Below are positions 38,331 to 57,560 of a DNA stretch of 64,000 nucleotides, in pieces. Every line of letters begins with the position of its first letter. Within the stretch, counting starts at the first letter, position 1. The translations under genes were made by a program, and so were the position numbers. Origin of the DNA: Anisakis pegreffii (Eukaryota > Nematoda > Chromadorea > Rhabditida > Anisakidae); assembly GCA_035041965.1 (NCBI GenBank), contig JAPYMA010000305.1, forward strand, positions 41,214 through 105,213, given 5' to 3'. Under the pieces are notes generated by a model. The model worked only from the letters and a program-made list of their open reading frames with translations. It made no database searches and was not told the origin of the DNA.

Positions 38331-41300
38331 AAACAATCTGTTCATAATAGAACAACCTGCCTGTTCATAAAATCACTGTTTGCTCGTAGGAGAATAAACA
38401 GTGATTGCACTAGATACAAGCCTATTCATAGCCTGCCTCATGCTCGGCAACACCAATGACATTGGTCAACAACTACATTACTATGTCTATGGAGTCTTTA
38501 ACGAATAAGTAAATAAGGGCATTTTCGTGAGTATGACCTGAGAAATCTGAACGAAAATATGCATGTCAATAAATCCAACTTTATGGATGTCTGCTCAATC
38601 CAATTAAATAATCCAACATCGTATAATAAAAACCAAACAGAGTCAGCGTTATCTTTGCCTCTCAGCGAGCATATCTTACATCATTCCCGACTGCCTTCTG
38701 ACGGTAATTTTCCATTCAATTGTTCAACTCTCGAACAGTGGAACGGTTGCATTCTCACGTTTCCTAACTATGAAAAATCCACTCGTTAAATATAAAGACA
38801 CTCAACACTTCATCACTAGCATGATTTCTGAAGAACCGATCATCACAACAATCTCCAACCAAACAACGCCGAGTTTTCTTTTGAATTTCCTCAGTTTCCA
38901 AACAAAACACAGTTTCGGATTTCCCACTTCCCAGTCCATGCTATGCTCGTATTCATCTAGTTCCGTGTTGGTGAATCACCACGACTGTTACCGTTCCCTA
39001 TTCTCTGAAACGGAAATTCACCTATTTATTTATCGCCTAAGATGTGTACGATCGGTGTATTTGGATATGTGCCGGATCGCCCTCAGTGGGTAATATCAGA
39101 TAGATGTTTGATTTTATTCACCGAATTTTTCGCTGCGTTGTAGCTCTATGTTGCTTATTAAAATTTTGCTTTTGGTTCAGTTGCCTCATTTTGAAGAATA
39201 AGTAATTTGGACGATGTAGAAGACATAGGATGATCATAAAGTGACGGACGTTGGGCAGGTTCGATATTTTTTATCGTGACATTTACTCCTTCAATAAGGT
39301 GAATTTATAATTGTTTATCTGTTGCATCAGATAAATTCGGAGTGGTATAATAGTACTGAAACGGAACAAATATGAAGCGACTGCAATTTTTCCTTTCCAG
39401 AAAATGTTTCCTTTTCATTGTGAGGGACAGTTTTTGCTCCAGTAATAAAACAAAATTTTTCGGCTTCAATCGCGGTGAACGGGGCAAAGTACCTATTGGA
39501 TGAATATATCTATTAATATATCTAAAAGTATCTATTAATAGATAAATTTTTTGCTCTATGTATCACTTTGACCTTCACCATTAATCGTGTTTGATGTTTC
39601 CATGTTTGATTCACATATTTGGTATGTTGGATCGCTGTGATTAGTGTTCCTAGTCCGCAACTCGAGTATTAAAAAATGTTTCGAATTTTTATTCGCCGAT
39701 GTTTCCATTCATCCATACCCTTTCTATCAGCTTATATAAATACCTAACAGCATTCAAGCCTCTGTCTGCTCCGTCCAAAAAACATTCACCACTCATCGTC
39801 AGCATCTTATCGTAAGGCTTACGTCATGAAATGTATAAATGATTGTTCATTACTGTCATTCACTATTCATGTTAATGTACTATCTAAATATCTCATCAAG
39901 CGTCATGAACCGTTCCCGTGAGGTTCATTGTTCTGTTAGGAATGAGAATATGCATAATAGTGAGTTCACGATAAAACAAATATGATTATGACGTAATGAT
40001 GATGAACAAATAAGGGATAATTATTATCAAGGAAACGTGAATGCATCGATATGATATAAGTAACTAAGGATAACGCGAGTAATGTTGAGGGATTAGGGGG
40101 AGTGGGAGGGGGCTGTCGATAGTATTAGAAATAAGTCGACTGACATGAAGAAACACAAGGGACGAAGACACTCTCATGGTATCGGATGCACACTAATGAG
40201 TAGTCCTGAGGAACACAGAAACTATTTTGCTAAGAATTAGACTTTCAACAAAAGGTTAATGTGCTTACAACCTCAGACTGCGGGGATTTTAGTTCTCAAG
40301 AACATATCAATGATCGACACGGGGTTTCTTCTTCCTATGGACAAACTAGGATGGCATACATACGGCGAATAGCCTCGCTTACGCGTACGATTTGTAGCTT
40401 TGTGTCTACTAAATTGAACGCGTATATGATAATGTGTAAGATATGTATGAATAGATATTACGAAATTACACAACAACGTAAAAAGCTGCACCAAGTCATG
40501 TTACGTTACGGTTTATACTGATAAACACGATATTTTGTTTAAAAGCCAATAAATGCAGAATGAGCAGATGATGTGGTGATGTTGTAAGAATGGTGTGGCT
40601 CGGTATGCATGATTCATATAAATGATTGAAATATCACAAAACGATGGCTCTTTCAATTACGTTCGGCGGTTGGCGACATGATTACATGCCAATTTATGTA
40701 TTTGCAATATTCTGAATCGAGTTTGAGACCGATATATTTTTGCCTGTGGCTACCGAAGTTCAGGAACCCGCAAAGCAACCTTTGACGATCGGTCGGTGGC
40801 TGCCTACATAATGGCTGAGTATACCGGTTGGTCGGTGACTAGCGATTTTTAGCTGGCACCGTTTCATCGATTCAAATGATGTTCATAGTATTCAATTGCA
40901 GATATGGTGAAAATGGTGCGTTGGTTCACTGACCCACAAAGTGTAGCAAAGCACGAAAATAATCATTCTATTCTCAACTGTCCTAATGAATGTCATTTTT
41001 CATGATTAAATCAGTTGCCCGAACGGCTCAGTGGATAATCGAAGGCGCCAGTTACGACGTGATTTAAAGTGAAGGGATCAGTTACAGTATTTCAAGTTTG
41101 ATTCCTACGACGTAATTTCTGAAATGACTGAAGAAAGTAATACAGAAGCTAGTGAGCGTCATTTTGTTGTGAATCTCGCAACTTTAAAATTTGATTGTCC
41201 CACATGAATGACGCCGAATACAGTCCTCACTCATTGTCAGTGAAAGCAAATGCCAATGATTTTGCAGTCCACAATTGTCCTCAGCTCTTCACGTCCAATT

Positions 41301-41690
41301 CAGCGACACAAAGTCGTTCTAATTATATTCTTTTATTGTAGAAACATTTAGAAATGATTTCGATAATGACAAGAGATCTGCTATTAAACAACGATTATCA
41401 AAACACATCATTGCTTTTGTTTGCTTGAGTTGGTTGCTTAACGAAAGCGCAATTTTATATTCGGTTGACAGCTGAAAGTAGAAGTTGAAGAGTCATAAAT
41501 CTTCAAAGCAAGCGATAAGTAGCAGAGGAATGTGGAAAAAGACACGCAATTTCACACGGAATTTCCCCTCGTTCACTGTGGTCGCAATAAATGAGCACTT
41601 AATTACATAGAGACATTCAAAAGCATATCAATGAAATGCTAAATGATTGGCCAAAGCAAATGTGCACATTGTAGAATTTTTCGATGAGTT
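38331..41690. other. Gene-poor interval
   Basis: No gene is supported. A GC-richer patch around 40741-40860 has a short plus-strand frame without recognised features. The overlapping plus and minus frames around 40261-40521 are ambiguous. Confidence 0.5.
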
Positions 41691-43973
41691 TCATCTCCAT
41701 CTGTAGTCGTCATCGTTAGTGGGATACGGTGGTGCATTGGGAGCGGGTGCTGATCGACGTCGTAGACTTTCTTCAGTTGCTCGTCGCATTTGCTCTTCTT
41801 CGCTCAATCCTCCCGTATACCTATCGTAACCGTTCCCTGATAATATGTTTGAGTTGAAGACTTCACTTTTATCAATATATTTTCGTTCTATCAGAAAAAA
41901 GTAAAACAGCACTTCACCAAGTGAATACTTTTTCATTGCCCCTCTCTGCATATTAAATGTTGAATATTTGTTTATAGTGAACATTCAGGCCTACAATAAG
42001 TCAACGAAAAGAAGTTTTACTACTAACAGCCAGTTCACTGAATCAACTTGAGGAACCTACTGCTGAAAGGGCTAGGTTAACGTGAGTTACCTCTACCGGC
42101 CCTCCAACCATATGTGGGTTGATCACCACTTGAATATCCAGTTGTTCCGGATCCCCAATTCCAGAAATTGTTTGGCCGTCTGGGCGGAGAACTTCGACGG
42201 TGACGGTATGCACCATAATTGGAGGAATTTAACTCTCCAGGCAATCCTATAACAAATGAAATGGCAACAGATTCCTTTCATGAATACAAATTCCTCTAAA
42301 AAACATCTCGTAATAAATAAATGAAGCAAATGAATATAATAAAGATGCAACCATAAGTTACTACTGTTATTGGAGAGTTCCTTAAAAAACAACCAATCAT
42401 TATTTGAAAGTGACGAACCAAATGAAAGTGGAAAAACAGCTTCGATACAATCGACGAAATATTTCAAAGGACCATACGTGTATAATAAACCGACAAGAAT
42501 CCCAGCCAAATGACCAACAAAAGATGCTTCTGGTGCCAACAGCTAAAATTACACCAGAGCAATTAATATAAGACTGTGAACTGCACTGTGGACAAGTTAT
42601 GAACAAGTACTATAGGAACAGGAACGAAACCTGAATGAGAATAAGTTCGGCCCAACAAGCGTAACGTGATGGAATGGGCATCCAGCCCAGCAACATTGCG
42701 TCTTCGTATGGAAAATATGTTGTATGAAGCACTTTCAATGCGAACAATACACCTGAAAGATCTCGAAGAATGCGCAACCGGAGCTGAACTTTTGAAAAAT
42801 ACTGAGGTGGACCTGGAATCAGAGCAGAAACCTGGGAATTATAGAGGTGGAGGTGGAGATTCAATTTCTTCAAATTTTGGTCACGATCATAAGTCAGTCA
42901 AATTATTCTTCCCTTCTTTCCACTTCATTCATTCTTCTCATTTTTCGCTCTTCCCTCTACCTTTCCCTTTTCCTTCGCCTTTTCTTCAACCCTCCAAAGC
43001 AGAAGCATTCCCCAGCGCCTCCTAGCTACGCCACTGCGTACCACTGAAGTGTTTCTGAAACTTATTCAGAACGAACCTGAAAATCCCACAGCACATTGAT
43101 GCATAAGCCCCAGATCATGGAGATGTAACACATCAGTGGCAAGAACACTTAACGCCACAATACCGATACTCGTTGATATGGCGAACGTTAAGAGAATCAG
43201 AAGAAAACGCCATGAACCTAGACGTTTTTCTAGTCGACGACCCTGCAATTGCACCACACATTCATTTGTCCAATGTTAGTGCTCATTCACTGAGGAATGG
43301 ATGCTTTCGCAACTACTGCTATTGAACGGTTGAGAATAAATTGCAATTTTACGGTGATACGAATTCGTCGTCATCATCTCACATTGTTGGAAAAGAGAAA
43401 TAAACGAATTGTGACATTTTCAACTGAAACTTGCCGAAGCACTCATCGCAAGCTGATAAATTCCTCCGGCAACATCATCATAATTCAGCATTACATCTCA
43501 ATTTCACGAGCGCTGATCATATGACTAAATAGCAATTATACGACAATAAAAAGTGATATACCTTCCACAGTAACGATACCATATTATAATAAAGATGCAT
43601 ATCATCTCCATGCATGACAACCGATGCTAGCATTCGGATCCATTCATGACGGTTTATTATTCGAGACGGTAACAAACACATTTCCCCTGCATAAATGAAT
43701 TTTTCAGCGAGAAATTCGAAAGAGTAGAGTAAAACTGAACTGAAAATGATGAAAAATTTTTAAGGAAAGTATTTTGTTTGATGTGAACAGACATAATAAT
43801 CAGTGAATCGTACGTGTTTTCCATAGTCCAATTGGTGGTACGAAACCAAGAAAAACGGCCATTTGAAAGAGAATGGCAACCAAAGTCACTGGTGGTATAT
43901 AGTCATTTTGTAGCAGTTGATAGGCCAATAAATAAACACCGAAATTCTGTTGACGTCGTCTCTGTTGAAACAT
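41691..43973 (-). CDS. RHBDD1: RHBDL4-type rhomboid intramembrane protease
   Basis: Seven exons join to 332 codons: 43973-43814, 43686-43562, 43242-43077, 42752-42631, 42542-42419, 42246-42091, 41836-41691. The core matches the RHBDD1/RHBDL4 family. A HGDDMHLYYNM segment corresponds to the conserved loop and helix. Catalytic Ser150 lies in GFSG, followed by VLFALKVL, and catalytic His202 lies in FVGHLAGILVG. Both are present, so the enzyme should be active. The family is an ER-membrane serine protease that cleaves ubiquitinated, unstable membrane proteins for ERAD. The C-terminal tail is Arg/Ser/Gly-rich and holds a ubiquitin-interacting-motif-like helix at about 295-311 (LSEEEQMRRATEESL). 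The VCP/p97-binding basic motif near the human C-terminus is not evident; the tail ends DDDYRWR. Length is close to the human protein (315). Confidence 0.95.
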
Positions 43974-46086
43974 TCTCAGAACTGTTGTGGTTAGACAATG
44001 GAATGAAATCTGAATTCATTGAAGCCGTTTTTTGATCAGTGATCAAATCTAAGCGGGGAAATTCATATAAGAACGAGATTCGATCACATCATTTGAATGG
44101 CATTCAGTTATTCCAAACTACAGAACAAAGCAATCGCTATTGCAATTCATCAGTGAATGTTTATAATAGTGACTATAACTTCAAAAGCAGGGTAGCATTA
44201 GTGAAAAACTTCATATGAATGACAATGAGCGATACAAAAACTTCATATGAGCAATGCAAAAAGTAATGACATAGACATTTCAGCGAAAAGGAATCAATAC
44301 GGCAAGTGTCGTGAATAATGAGAATGACAGCTGAATGTAATTTGCACAACTGTTTTAGTTATCTCAACTACTGAATGAGTAAATTTCCGATATTTCCAGT
44401 TGACGATAATCGCTGGCAATTTGCTTCACACAACGTGGAAAATATGAAATGAAATGGCAATGCCAACTGTGAAAACGGAGGTCATCGCGAGAGAAATTTT
44501 GTTTGTTGTGTGAACATTTCGTAATTTAACGTAGTGCGACGTCAGCAAAACATTTTTCATATGTAGGACGTATGCGTCATCAGCTGAACATTGTTACAGC
44601 ATGAGCGATATCGCTTTGTTAACAAAACTTATTTTCAGCCATCGTCATCCTTGTGCAAGCGAGCGGAAACGAGCTAGCCAGTGAATTGCGGTAGTGATGT
44701 GGTGAATTTTATGAAAGATTATGTCCGTGTTGATAATTGCACAATTATAAAGTGATATTTTTGAAACTTGTTTTCGTGTCCATGAAACAGAAGTTCAGTT
44801 TTTTTGTGAAATCTTTCATCAAACAATGTCGAATGATAAAATACGATTGCATTTATATGTGGATTGAATTAATTTTTCACAGCATGAGTGATAACATGAA
44901 ACAAATTTCTATTTGTATTAAGGTGTTGTATCCTTCAGCGACATTGTGATGGTGCTCAAGAAGACAATTAATGTATATCGGAACTTTTCGCTTCGCAGAA
45001 ATCCATTTTCGAATTCTGATTCGTTTCAGGAATGAACCAAATTGTACCAATTACATGTTCGAGTGGAATCTCGAATATTTTCTGTTAATTAATGATACCA
45101 CATTGACATTTTCGCTGATGACTGCATTCCATTTAATAATTGAACGTTCGCTAAAAGATATTTCAAACCATAATTGCAATGATGTTTTCCTGAATGCACA
45201 GACAATACCCTTTGAATGGTTTTATTTAAATTATAATCACAGTAAATAAAACAGAATAAACATAATAAATATCCAATGCCCAACGATACATTTCAATACA
45301 GATGAATACGGAGGCAACCAATCGAAGGCGAGATGCCATTATTTAGAGAAAATATGAGTAGGAATAAAAAACATTGGATGACAAATAAGTCAGGAATTTA
45401 CTACAGACTCGTTTTTCCTGCGAAAAAAAACCTTCCCGAGAATAAAAAAGTATTCTAAAGAAAATGGTCAAGCTCCTGAATATCTTCTGAGTAAATTATC
45501 TTATTGAAATACCTCCTTAAATGAATCCATCGACATATACTTATGCAAATCCTATAAACGCACACAAAACTATGGTGGGATGGACGAATATTTCGAATAA
45601 TTTACATTCTGCTTGTTCATAGTAGCTTCTTCTCACTGGGGAATATCGAATAAGTTGAGAAGATTGAATACCTCACCGATACTTCAAAAAATAAATTGCA
45701 CATAAAGATTCATCGATCACAACAAGATTCATTTCATCATGTAAATAACCAATCAGAAGCGACACATTAAAGCACAAATTCATTTCCGTAAGTGAATTAT
45801 ACTGTGAAATGTTATCAAACTTCATCTTATAGAATCATTTCCTCATAAGTTTCTGTACCACGGCAAAACAGGTAGATTTACTGAAGAAATGGGTAGATCA
45901 CTGTCAACGTATACATAGCTACTCGCATCACTTCCATCCTTTGAGGAACTCTTCGATCTAAAAATTCTCGATACTGCTGATTATTAACTAGAAGTGATTA
46001 AAGACACAAAACTTCATGACATTCCATTGTTGTCCCGTAAAAGTGGAATAATATTGCAGTGATATACGGCACAACCTCACATCCCT
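43974..46086. other. Intergenic interval between COG6 and RHBDD1
   Basis: About 2.1 kb lies between the 3' end of COG6 and the start codon of the rhomboid gene, both on the minus strand. It should contain the rhomboid promoter. A 92-codon plus-strand frame at 44971-45249 has no recognised features. Confidence 0.5.
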
Positions 46087-52148
<6,062 letters not shown>

Positions 52149-53280
52149 TCTGAGCCTGAAATCAAATACTAACGGCTACAAGATGGATATGAAGTTGAGA
52201 AACTTAATTGTGCTTGTGACTCCAGTGAATTTCCTCACATCGCACGTGACGAACATTTGAGAAGACCAAGTGAACAATTAGTGGAAAACAAAGAGAAAGT
52301 GACAAAAGTTTACGAGAAAATTGAGAATGTAAAATTCTAAACCGAAAAAAATAGAGAATCTCAAATTTCAGATATTTCAAACGGTATGCAAACAGTTCGC
52401 CAAGCAGGAACAAAGTGACAGTTCGCCAAGTTTTTATTTTATTTTTTAAATTCACAGGTGTTCAGGAATGTGAATTTCTTACCCATTTAACGACAATAAA
52501 TCCGGGCAATTCATGCATCATCTTGTAGCACAAATCCAGGAGAATAACACATGATATACAGGGTGGAGAGCAATGAAGATGTATCCGAGATTTTCCAGTT
52601 GGCTTGAAGTACAAAATTTGAAGAAACAATTGAAACTGTTACCAACCTGACAAGGAAAATTCATTACCGAAATGTATAACATCTCTTAGCCGAGATTGGG
52701 TACCCTAAAAAAACGTAATGAAATTTGACCGCAAGTGCTAGTTTACGCGAGTTATGCCACTTTGCGTGATTAATGATGATGCTCAGTGGTTAAAATTGGT
52801 ATCTATACTGCAGTAATTGAAATTCTCTCTCTTGAACTCAAGCATTAGTAAGGAAGATGTAAATCATGTTGTAACCGAGATTCAGTATTTTCTAAAAATC
52901 ATTAAACTTTGACCGTAACGAACAAAGTAATTTTCAGTGGAGGTCATGAAGATGGAATTTTTTGGTGTGCTTCTTTAATCGTTTTTACCGAGTCATGCTG
53001 CATTATTTGTTATTGTATGATTACATCGATATTGTCATTTCGCTTTTCTCTTTCTCAAAAAAATTGTCACAGTCTTCTGACAGTGGCTGAACTGCTAAGA
53101 ATATTATTTGACGACCCCAATTGAAAAGATGACTACGTGAACCAGTTATCAGAGCTCAGACTCAGTTTGAGGCTCAACGCGAAGCATAGGCTGATTGCTA
53201 CAGTAGAACGAATTTCCACGTTGTTCTATTGTATGTGATTTTCAGATAGGACCGTCCAGTAGTGCTTGCAGCCTATATAC

Positions 53281-53346
<66 letters not shown>

Positions 53347-54238
53347 AATCCCTTCGTATTCCTCATGCGAAACGATTGACATGAAATAGTCAATTTGATG
53401 TTCGTCGAATGCAGTCGTTCTCTTGTGCCAGAGTCCTATTTCAGATCATTTTGGTTTGCGATGCTTCAACAAAACTTCTTTGAGGCCATGCACAGCTGAC
53501 AACTGACAACAATTGACCATGTACTTGAATAACCCCGTAATACTTCTAGTGTGATTTTCGAATGATTTTTGCTTAAATAAGCCCCACGGTTTTTGATTTT
53601 TGCTTATTCTCGGAAAATAGTGGCAAACTTTTGTTTATGATGGTACTGGTTATAAGCTGGTATTATAAGCGCATTCGTGTGTAATTTGATATCAGCACTG
53701 TGATGCTATGAAACGATCCGTAGGAATGAAAGAACAACATTGTTGTCGACGTTTTACTTTTGCTTTCGACGTTTCACTTGTAAGGTGCGACGGCAAGTCT
53801 GATTCATTCGAGAAATATGCATTTTCTAGAACTGCTAGAGCGTCCGGTTACTGCTAATGTATGAATTCAGTGAGTCTCACGGTGCACTTCAATGGGATAA
53901 ATGTGATGAACTGATTTATTATCACTGCATCAACCAAATAAATCAAGGTTTCACATGGACTTTGCAACTAGACGCTATTACTTTTTGAGGACATCTCAGT
54001 GTATTCTGAAAGATGCACTGTGTATTATTGGGGCTGACGGATACGTCTTTGTGGGATTACGTATTGGAACATGCTAAGTGTTCGTTGGTTCTTCCATATA
54101 TGATTGATAAAATGTGAGCAGAAAGATGATACGATTCAAAACTTCAAACTACGCAAATACATGATGAATGATTAATTGTGAATATGATTCATGGCAGAAA
54201 TAATGATCAACACAAACTCATCAAAGACCGACCGTTGA
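52149..54238. other. Interval upstream of COG6
   Basis: No supported gene. It presumably holds the COG6 promoter next to 52148 and includes the AT dinucleotide repeat at 53281-53342. Confidence 0.5.
53281..53342. repeat. AT dinucleotide microsatellite
   Basis: A nearly uninterrupted run of about 30 AT/TA dinucleotides, able to form cruciform or hairpin structures and probably length-variable. Confidence 0.95.
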
Positions 54239-54439
54239 TCAAAAGAACATTCTGGTTGCTCGTCGTCGTCTGGCATCATCAGCATCGTTATACGAACACC
54301 ACGTTGACCCAGTTTCTGAGTATCCTTTCCACTGAGGCGACCAAATGCATGCATAATTTGCCGATTCAATTATTTGTTCATATGACAAACTTATTGTTAT
54401 CATTATTATCATAAATATGAACGCCCATTTCACATGCAT
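54239..54439 (-). CDS. Candidate small secreted peptide with two cysteines
   Basis: A single 66-codon frame starts at ATG with a hydrophobic signal-like segment (MHVKWAFIFMIIMITISLS). A polar stretch follows, in which two cysteines are 16 residues apart and enclose a Trp/Gly/Ser-rich loop (SPQWKGYSETGSTW), then an acidic run and an RRRR site before the stop. The 54240-54360 stretch is clearly GC-richer than the surrounding DNA, as other exons here are. A second minus-strand frame is also open across the same block, so the reading frame is uncertain. No family recognised; it could also be a partial exon. Confidence 0.3.
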   Translation of the reverse strand: MHVKWAFIFMIIMITISLSYEQIIESANYACIWSPQWKGYSETGSTWCSYNDADDARRRRATRMFF

Positions 54440-56471
54440 AGTTATTCCTTTCCTGCACTTTCAATTCAAACTGATTACAAATCACCATAATACGGATTAT
54501 CAATGAATTCGTATGACTAGCTGATTTGAATAATGTATGCATAATGAAGCATTTGTTCGACGAGTGAACAAATTCACTATGAGTCATCTGGTGACGAATT
54601 CATTCATTTATTTAACCATAAGATCATAGTAACGAATCGTTTGTATGGATGGGCCTAGTGATGAATGTTCTAAACCTTATCAGAGCAAATTATTCTACAC
54701 ATCGTTGCGACTTGGAGGAATACGCTAAATTTCATTTGAGGAGTAAGTAAATGCGAATAATATCAAATGGAGGCTTAAATAGAGGGAATGAGTTGTTTGG
54801 TTATAAAAATGGTTTCAGATGTTTTTTGCATTTGACTTCCATGTTCTGAACTGGGTTGAAAAATGTGGTTTTGAAAGCCAACAATGATCATATTGGGAAA
54901 TTGCGCCTTCTTTTTTTCCAATTTTACGTACTGAAGAAATATCAATCGAGCAATTCCACAGGCGAGAACATCTAAACGAAGGTTCCACTAGCCAAATGAA
55001 TTCCAGAATCCTCCAGAATCATCCTAATTATTCGAAAAATCCATCGAAATTTTCATTGAATCACATATGAGATTGAATAGCTAAATTTAAATCACCTAAG
55101 CACATTCATACACTTATATTTTCAGGTACAGTAAGCGGAAATTGCTGAAAAAAAGGTCATTTCATTCCAATCCAGTGCTACAGTCATTAAACATGTTTTG
55201 AAGACATAGAATGCAATCGCTGAACTGCCAAAATTCTTTTTTTTATTCTATACTTTTTAAATTCTTTTTTTTAAATTCATAAATTCTTTTTTTAAATTGC
55301 TTATTTAAATTTAAGTTCTTTGTTATGAATTCATTTTTTTCTTTTCCGGATTCACAGTCGCTGTAGAAATAAATTTAGAAATATTCAAAATTATGCGAAT
55401 TATTAGCAACTGGTAATACAAAAAAACCGACAATAAACTAAAAATGAACTACAGAGAAAACGAAAGCCTCCAAGTTTCAAAGGTTTCATCCAACAAGAAA
55501 TCTTTGCATTGTTTGGAAAACTATCTGAAAACAAAGTGAAGTGTGATGTTATTTATACGTTAACGAATGTTTGAACTAGTTCATCAGTTCAAACTTGAAC
55601 GATACGTTTATTGTTTCCATCAATCAAAGATATTCATTTTAATTCATGTGATCCTTTCGTTTCGGAAAGAGAACAACCGAATCTTGCGTTAAATCGAAAT
55701 ACGGCGAACAGTAATCAAGAATGGTGTGTTGAACAGTATTTGTGCAAAACATTGAATTATTTATTTAGTTACCTCATATGCTGTTTTATTTGTCACTTTC
55801 GCTTAAATCAGTTTTTTCGTCTGGTGAGAAACTTCAAGTCGTTTTAATCTTCTTAATTGAACATCTAATGCAATTGAAACGTCAGATCCAGCTTGTCTGA
55901 AGTATTCAGCCCAAAATTATGCTATTTCTAAACGTCTTTTTTAGAAGGTGTTCACTGTAAGTTTTTTTCCCCTTCTTCGATGAACAAAGCCATTCAGCAC
56001 AGAAACTTAGAAAGGTTTTCACGAGAACTGACTGTGTTTCATGATATCTCTTTTCTTCATGTTGATTTCTTACTATTATTTCTTCTCGAATTTATTCATT
56101 CCATCCCTTATTTTCCATATGAAAGGTCTATTTTACATTTTGATTTGACTCATGAGTCCTGAGGATAGTGCTTTGCTTTCTGGCGATCTTATAGTTTTTG
56201 TTGGATTAACCATTTGAATGTAGATGCTGTGAACCGTTTATTGGACGGAAAAAATTCGGTACAATAGGTTATTTAGAGAGTTTGGAGACGTTATGCGAGT
56301 TTTATCAAGAATGAAAATTTGTGGATGCACTTTTCATGAAAAAAAAGGCACAAGAATATTATCGTCGAAGATGCACGATCAAAAATTACAAGTTTCGTTG
56401 ACCAATCATCATTTACGCATCTCGTTAATCGATGCTCGAATCAAAATGCATTAATACGCATTAGCTGTTTA
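54440..56471. other. Gene-free interval
   Basis: Strongly AT-rich, with T-run clusters around 55230-55350. Plus-strand frames at 55611-55847 and 55980-56162 have no recognisable features. No gene supported. Confidence 0.5.
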
Positions 56472-57560
56472 TCAATGAATCGGTACTGTGCAACAACCGA
56501 AATTACAGACACCCAAATCGGGAGCGCAATCAGCATCTGTCGCGCACACCATTTTGGTATCTAGAATAAAATTTCGAAGATTACAATAAAATCGGAAACC
56601 TGACAATGTTGAGCAAAATAACGAGGAGAGCACTAGTTGTGGATATAATTGCTCATCACTCATAATTGCTTAGTGATACTGAGAATGATTAATGCAAAAT
56701 TTTACATTGCCAAAGTAGAAAACTGTTAGAACGTTCAATAAATTTTGTTGTTTTTGCACCTTATTTCACGAATAACAACGCCATATATTTATTTTGATTG
56801 CATCTGTGATAAGGTATTTAATTTGTGTATCTGTTATCGGATAGATAAGGTATTTTCATTTTTATTTTTTTATAATTGTTTTCCTCATTACCAAATAAAA
56901 ACGTCAGTGTTTGGTATATTGCCGTTTTTATTTGATAATAACGAAGACAATCACGATTATGATTGGATTCCGACTGTGAACTGATGAAATACATAAAATA
57001 TACTGTGGATTGATGAAATATATTCTGGTCATTTATTTAAAAACTGCTAAAAAATACGTTACTGCAAAACATGAACTGAAAATGAGATCACTTACACTCA
57101 TTGCACGTATCAATACGTTTACAAACCTTCGATGCTATAGTGCACGTCTCATCGAATTGACAGTCTTCAATGCTATCGCAATGTTCCGCTGCAATATTGC
57201 TTTCTTTTTGAAATTTTAGTAAATGACCACTATGATGCTAATTCTTGATCGACAAAACCCTTGTCATGAAGCAACTAATATTTTACTACAGTCAACCACA
57301 AATGAAGACATTTTCAGGACAACTTTTTGGAAGTGATTGATAAAAGATGATTGAAATTTGATCAGTCGTTCTTATGACCAGTTTCTAACGCTGTGACGGA
57401 TTCCGAATTTGAGCTGAAATGTCCGTTGTAACCTATAAAGGAATACGAAACAGTTGAATAACGAAATTGCAGTGGAGAAATGGAAACATGCATCACCTGA
57501 AAGGCTTCTCGACACCACTGATGAGATGGAAGCAATTATGAGAATGACAGCGAAACGCAT
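56472..57560 (-). CDS. Small secreted cysteine-rich peptide, three exons
   Basis: Exons 57560-57497, 57432-57379 and 56560-56472 join in frame to 68 residues. Exon 1 encodes a signal peptide (MRFAVILIIASISSVVSRS) and ends at a CAG|GTGATG donor in phase 1. Exon 2 follows a TTTATAG acceptor and encodes a Ser-rich spacer. Exon 3 follows a TTCTAG acceptor and carries five cysteines in a C-x5-C-x6-C-x3-CC arrangement (CATDADC, then CNFGCC), ending four codons later at VPIH. The CxxDxDC...CxxGCC pattern recalls EB/dickkopf-like extracellular cysteine modules common in invertebrate secreted proteins. That is a resemblance only, and an odd cysteine count leaves one free. If exon 2 is not spliced to exon 3, it reads to a stop after GHKND, giving a cysteine-free 44-residue form. 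Confidence 0.6.

Noticed and set aside
38571..38625. Possible third tRNA-Tyr relic
   Set aside because: Only about 15 bp (GGATGTCTGCTCAAT) resemble the 38.25-kb relic; no arm structure remains.
42666..43025. 119-codon plus-strand ORF
   Set aside because: It is the antisense shadow of a RHBDD1 exon (42631-42752) running into a C/T-rich intron tract.
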